DNA from: Crithidia fasciculata
Lineage: Eukaryota; Euglenozoa; Kinetoplastea; Trypanosomatida; Trypanosomatidae
Length of the DNA: 64,000 bases
Assembly (NCBI GenBank): GCA_000331325.2
Contig: CM003418.1
Coordinates: 434,001-498,000, forward strand
Direction of reading: 5' to 3'
The position numbers were made by a program, and so were the translations under genes. Below, one piece after another: positions 61,301 through 64,000 of this stretch (position 1 is the stretch's first letter; every line of letters starts with the position of its first letter). A model generated the notes under the pieces. The model worked only from the letters and a program-made list of their open reading frames with translations. It had not been told where the DNA came from and did not search any database.

Positions 61301-61454
61301 TTATAGTGTGTTGCGGGAGAAGCTGGCGGCGGCGAACATGGTGGACGCCGACTTCCTGTCCTTTGTCGAGGCGTGCCTGACGCTCGATCACAAGCGCAGA
61401 CCCACCTCGGCACAGCTGCTGGAGCATCCTTTTATTAAGAATGAGCAGATTTAG
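58308..61454 (+). CDS. DYRK-family protein kinase with long disordered N-terminus
   Basis: A 1048-residue kinase. The first 620 residues are disordered, Ala/Ser/Gln/Asp-rich with acidic runs. The kinase domain spans about 623-1045: a weak Gly loop (LGKATFS), catalytic-loop HTDLKPEN with D822, DFG at D842 and the activation segment YIQSRSYRAPE with Y856 and Y862. The YxxSRxYRAPE layout and SSCF after DFG mark the CMGC/DYRK family, whose members phosphorylate their own second activation-loop Tyr (Y858 position is Ser-flanked here; Y856 is the usual equivalent). Beta-3 Lys sits in VCLKII. About 70 residues of acidic and Ser/Lys-rich insert lie between beta-2 and beta-3, and another 60-residue insert lies in the C-lobe near 945-1005. 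Which DYRK class it belongs to is not resolved. Confidence 0.88.
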   Translation: MSSFQPATAMSAASSAGAYGGTTRRTTRPTTTTAAPTTTSTAGAPASGSSLSDSLGRSAAASAATGGSANSNSHATAAAAITASNAAPMASAVASSPRMDGNGGSNSSSLSDGKAAGTTDSVIEELKALAKSMLEATNAARRRTSSIEHRNSYEALMHAIENRVNGEAGRGSAVKDTAATGAAGAAASGDGTRYPPQQHVDPNLADTELLSAHLMEQLTDIPAELSPGSRVRQQQQLEQLQLQQQRSKAGKGRNAGGAAALAATAKADPAIEATATAQAVRHPQPAQRAPVEVTREAIAEDAVDDDDNDADAAVVYPKQKDAAGRRPHSHSLPQEEDEDDDDGTAYDGVRAQVLFKPVNRTAYMEVLSSTWKPEGLTRRIAGGDGADEKAARGGDGHRRTSRPRDDDEDDESSSSIRSSSSRSGSSADGDEEDQPHKSTGEAEDDDDDEAVATVTTRNKARKAATASAASPSSSPTRSMKVYRVPAFPFGGGVTEQQARLLQRQFDACIRNGEHLHSNAAGPRVITKADFDEYRYDEVDVATTQTDLKSFTPTSPYEFVVEVEREVRFDAVKAREERRRRFKRLVHENRAPATMGTFDLRVIMDPFKTGFEEEKNFPIVPGTVIAGRYEIIQMLGKATFSRAVRCYDLHDPIYDEEEEEEEESEDVEELNDEKTKDGGGASSSPRDASSKAGASTNPPAIQADKKTKKSRKLLGYGQVCLKIINNTKDFFDQALDEIRLLTLLNRQRDPDEAHIVRLIDAFYYKEHVMLVTELLRDTLYDFGKYNREEEEEFYFTVPRLRRLTRQIVEALTYVHSLNLIHTDLKPENIMFVSYSRCIVKVIDFGSSCFLSDHLSSYIQSRSYRAPEVVLGCDYDGRIDVWSLGAILVEMVTGDVLFTSDTVPEMLARIVYVCGAPFPRHMLWEGRHTSDCINKFGCIYEYGSTGEEQRERGGHGGKGDEDGDVPYCLYTPVPTMAPHTCNAPKRSKTTSTSSRTPAGPYSVLREKLAAANMVDADFLSFVEACLTLDHKRRPTSAQLLEHPFIKNEQI

Positions 61455-61797
61455 CCCTCTCTCAATTTCCACTTTTGGTTTTTGTTTTGTTTTGTTGGTG
61501 TATTAGAGGAACAGAAACGCCAAGCTGGAGGGGCTTCCGTTTGGAGAGCCCCTTCCGCAATACTGAGGCACGCAGCGAGACGTCTCTCGTCGTGGGTACG
61601 CCACAGCTGTGTTAATTTTTTCTCCTCTTTTTTTCCCTCTTTGGTCTAAATGCGTGCTGTTTGTTGTCTGTCTTTTTTTTTTTTTATGTGTCTATTTTGT
61701 GGCGATAGATGTTGGTGTGTCGTTGCTGATTTTTGGTGACATGACACGTGCTGTGCGTGCCAGCCAAACAGCCCTATCTTCTTTCTTCCTCTTCGTC

Positions 61798-61820
61798 TGT
61801 GTGTGTGCGTGTGTGTGTGT
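61798..61820. repeat. interrupted (GT)n microsatellite
   Basis: GT dinucleotide run with one C interruption in the 3' flank of the kinase gene. Confidence 0.75.
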
Positions 61821-62376
61821 TTGCGTGTTTCTTCACCTCTCTCTCGGAGTGTCGCAATGTGAAATCAACTTTTTTCTTTCTCTCTCTCCTCTCATTTTCC
61901 CTTCTTTTTGTGTGTTCGTGTTTCTACAAGAGCGAACCACATCCTTCATTGTGCTGCACCGATAGAGTTCTTTTTTAGCTCGCGTTTTCTTTTCTTACTT
62001 TACCTTTTTTTTTCATTCTTGCTCTTTTGCTGTTGTTGATTCCTGTTGCCGAGAGAGGCGTTGCCGTATTTTATCAGTATTATTACTATCGGCTGTTTGA
62101 ACTGATCTCTGTCACTCTTGCAGTGTTTGAAAGACGAGTACCGCTTCGCAAGACCGACACGCTCTCACACACGCACACATGCACACATATACTCATCTCT
62201 GCCCCTCACAATACTCCTACACGATTGGACTTTACTCCCGTCTCCTTCCTCTGAAAGACGGAGGACATAAAAAAAATAAGCGAGAGAAGAGGTGCGTCTC
62301 AAGGAGAGAGCAGCTGTGTTACTTTGCTGCTGACGTACTTCGTTCCTGCTGCTCTAAAGCCGGTGCGTATAAAGTT

Positions 62377-62577
62377 ATGCTTAATGGAGCAGAGAAGCCA
62401 CACAGTGCAGTAGACAAGATCCCCTCGTCAAGCTCTTTCCGGCATCACGTGCAGCTCACGCGGGCGGAGCGATGCGAGGAGATACGCATGAGGAGAATGG
62501 AGGAAAAAACAACACCTGTGCATTGCTTTGGCGAAGTGGGGGAAAGGGGTTCATATTGGACGCCCTTGTGTTCCTGA
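62377..62577 (+). CDS. weak candidate small protein, 66 residues
   Basis: An ATG frame starting MLNGAEKPHSAVDK with a basic/acidic middle (RAERCEEIRMRRMEEK). It lies on the coding strand of the cluster, 18 bases after an AG that follows GTACTTCGTTCCTGCTGCTC. GC at third positions is about 56%, between coding and noncoding DNA here. The frame is open for another 66 codons upstream, which weakens the case for a discrete gene. I do not recognise it. Confidence 0.22.
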   Translation: MLNGAEKPHSAVDKIPSSSSFRHHVQLTRAERCEEIRMRRMEEKTTPVHCFGEVGERGSYWTPLCS

Positions 62578-62844
62578 CAGATACTCATAAAACTCATTCG
62601 CTTGTCTTCTCCTTAATCTCAAAGAACGCTTCTGAATTGTTTCTCACATCAGAACACACACTCAAAACAGGGAAGCGCTTATCGAAACACACTTCGACGC
62701 TGGTGGTTTCTGCAGAGTACACGAGCAAAAACAAGCGTCTCTCAAAAACAAAACAGAACAAAACTGAACAACAAACGTGCTTCTCTAAGACCTTTATGAC
62801 AAGGCCCTTACAACAGCTTTCGCCGACACGCCGTTGAGTCAAGC

Positions 62845-63912
62845 ATGTTTTTCCCCTCTTTAGCACGTCTAGCGGAGAGATGGACGGCGCTGCTTCTCTC
62901 CCTCTTCATCCTCCTTCTTCACACGAACATTACACTGCCGGAAAGGTTTGTTGCGCACATCTCTTCGTGTAGTCGCGAGCAGACGTGTCACTCCCTCTCT
63001 TTTCTTCCTCGTGTCCTTCTCGCTGCCGCAGCCGTCGAGGCCCCCGTGCATCGGCAGCACGATCTTGCTGACAACGACGAAGAGCGAGAGTGGAGCTACA
63101 ACAGAGACCTGCGGCCCTTGCTCACACCATGGCGAGATCTGCGAAAGACGCTGCGGCTGGCCGGCTGCTTCACCACACGCGCTCTTCCTCGGCTCACCAC
63201 CGAGCCCACTAGCAAAACAGGTGAAGACGACACGCATATTGTGAACCGCACGGATGCGTCGGCGACGCCGCTGACGCTGCCGACGGTGTGTCGCAAGCCC
63301 ATCGTCCTCCTCAGCGGCCGCACCCGCGACTGTGCGAGCTGCAATCGCTTCGCCGCCGGCGTACTGGGCGACTACGCGGCGGAGTGGAGCCTGGTGCGTG
63401 CGCACATCACCCTCGTGGACGCTGGCGATCCGATGACGGAGCAGCTTGTGCGCTACCCCTATCCCTTGTGGTACGACGCAGAGGCGCTGGAGGAGCGGAT
63501 GGTGCTGACCCCACGTGCGGATATGCCAGGTTTCTCATCTTTCAGCGAGGGAGGGGACGAAGCCAGCGCGAGTAGTACGATGGCGACGGACGCGGCGGCC
63601 GATTACGCGCTCTTCTCGGCGAGTCTGCGCCAGAAAGCCGCGTTGCTGGTGCAGGCCCCGGAGGCGCAGGCGGGCCACTGGTGGTCGCACCTCGTCCGCC
63701 ACACCTTTGCCTACCCGAACGAGTACGTGCTGCGGATTGTCTTTATGTACCCCCACAATGGCAGTGTTATGCGGGATGTGGTGAATGAGGGCGTCCTGGA
63801 GGGGAGCTCGCCGGACTACCCCCACTTCTTCACGAATGTGAAGCACTTCTTTCGTGCGGTGAAGAAGGCCGTGCGTGTGATGGACTGGCTGGAGCGGTTT
63901 GGCGACTACTGA
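62845..63912 (+). CDS. membrane-anchored or secreted protein with CxxC motif, unknown
   Basis: A 355-residue protein. A hydrophobic segment at about 13-31 (WTALLLSLFILLLHTNIT) serves as signal peptide or anchor. After a less ordered 120 residues, a strand PIVLLSGRT leads into RDCASCNRF, a CxxC pair at C163/C166 in the position expected of a thioredoxin-like fold; SLVRAHITLVDAGDP could be its next strand. The C-terminal third is aromatic and basic and ends RVMDWLERFGDY. The stop at 63910-63912 is real, so the gene is complete at the right edge. A redox role in the secretory pathway or mitochondrion is only a guess from the CxxC. I do not recognise the family. Confidence 0.78.
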   Translation: MFFPSLARLAERWTALLLSLFILLLHTNITLPERFVAHISSCSREQTCHSLSFLPRVLLAAAAVEAPVHRQHDLADNDEEREWSYNRDLRPLLTPWRDLRKTLRLAGCFTTRALPRLTTEPTSKTGEDDTHIVNRTDASATPLTLPTVCRKPIVLLSGRTRDCASCNRFAAGVLGDYAAEWSLVRAHITLVDAGDPMTEQLVRYPYPLWYDAEALEERMVLTPRADMPGFSSFSEGGDEASASSTMATDAAADYALFSASLRQKAALLVQAPEAQAGHWWSHLVRHTFAYPNEYVLRIVFMYPHNGSVMRDVVNEGVLEGSSPDYPHFFTNVKHFFRAVKKAVRVMDWLERFGDY

Positions 63913-63913
63913 G

Positions 63914-63933
63914 GTGTGTGTGTGTGTGTGTGT
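63914..63933. repeat. (GT)10 microsatellite
   Basis: Uninterrupted GT run directly after the stop codon of the last gene. Confidence 0.85.
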
Positions 63934-64000
63934 TCGTTGCTGTTGCAATGAACTTTTTTTCTTTTCAGTTTCTGCTCTTTTTTTTTTTCTGTTGTCGGTT

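Larger units (their letters stand above)
61455..62844. other. intergenic with GT repeat and one weak small frame
   Basis: 1.4 kb of T/C-rich DNA with a GT run at 61798-61820. A 66-codon ATG frame at 62377-62577 follows a pyrimidine-rich stretch and an AG at 62357-62358; it is listed separately as weak. Several other tracts could serve the gene at 62845. Confidence 0.55.

Noticed and set aside
1-64000. Retroelements, LTRs, DNA transposons, rRNA/tRNA clusters
   Set aside because: No reverse transcriptase, transposase or integrase motifs, no long direct or inverted repeats and no RNA-gene signatures were seen by eye; short dispersed elements in UTRs cannot be excluded without a search.

Overview
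The window is nuclear DNA of a trypanosomatid (kinetoplastid flagellate). Long, GC-rich, intronless genes lie head to tail in two large directional clusters. Intergenic DNA is full of A/G or C/T tracts of the kind used for trans-splicing. The gene content is kinetoplastid: the RNA-editing TUTase RET1, an acidocalcisomal Vtc1, a mitochondrial uL16, axonemal proteins and PPR-like helical repeats. The genus cannot be fixed from the sequence alone. High GC3 away from the strand switch fits Leishmania/Crithidia/Leptomonas-like lineages.

Layout. From 1 to about 42.2 kb all supported genes are on the minus strand. Reading left to right: a large low-complexity protein (1283-5008), mitochondrial ribosomal uL16m (6778-7284), RET1 TUTase (7911-11228), a uridine kinase-like P-loop kinase (12643-13530), an SLC9B/NHA-like antiporter homologue (15895-18594), three consecutive divergent ADP/ATP-carrier-like genes (20633-26219), a PPR-like gene with an apparent frameshift (26979-29857), a CFAP96-like flagellar protein (31150-32124), a sulfotransferase-fold protein (32926-34443), Vtc1 (36044-36586), a small membrane protein (37314-37937), a SET-MYND protein (38802-39917) and COQ9 (40581-41390). 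From about 43.3 kb onward all genes are on the plus strand: a 4284-residue axonemal dynein heavy chain (43281-56135), a DYRK-family kinase (58308-61454) and a membrane-anchored protein with a CxxC motif (62845-63912).

The two clusters diverge, so about 41.4-43.2 kb is a divergent strand-switch region, the usual RNA polymerase II start zone in these organisms. It holds a run of 14 G. A valley in third-codon-position GC is centred on it, reaching into the genes on both sides and even running as a gradient inside the dynein gene.

Functional themes are mitochondrial (RET1, uL16m, COQ9, carriers, PPR-like) and flagellar (dynein, CFAP96-like). Co-transcription here does not imply a shared pathway. 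Points most worth a second look: the carrier triplet with decaying signature motifs, the antiporter homologue whose ion-site Asp-Asp is Glu-Ile, the GC3 valley, the PPR-like frameshift at a small tandem repeat, and two very small candidate genes (37165-37230 and 41912-42259).
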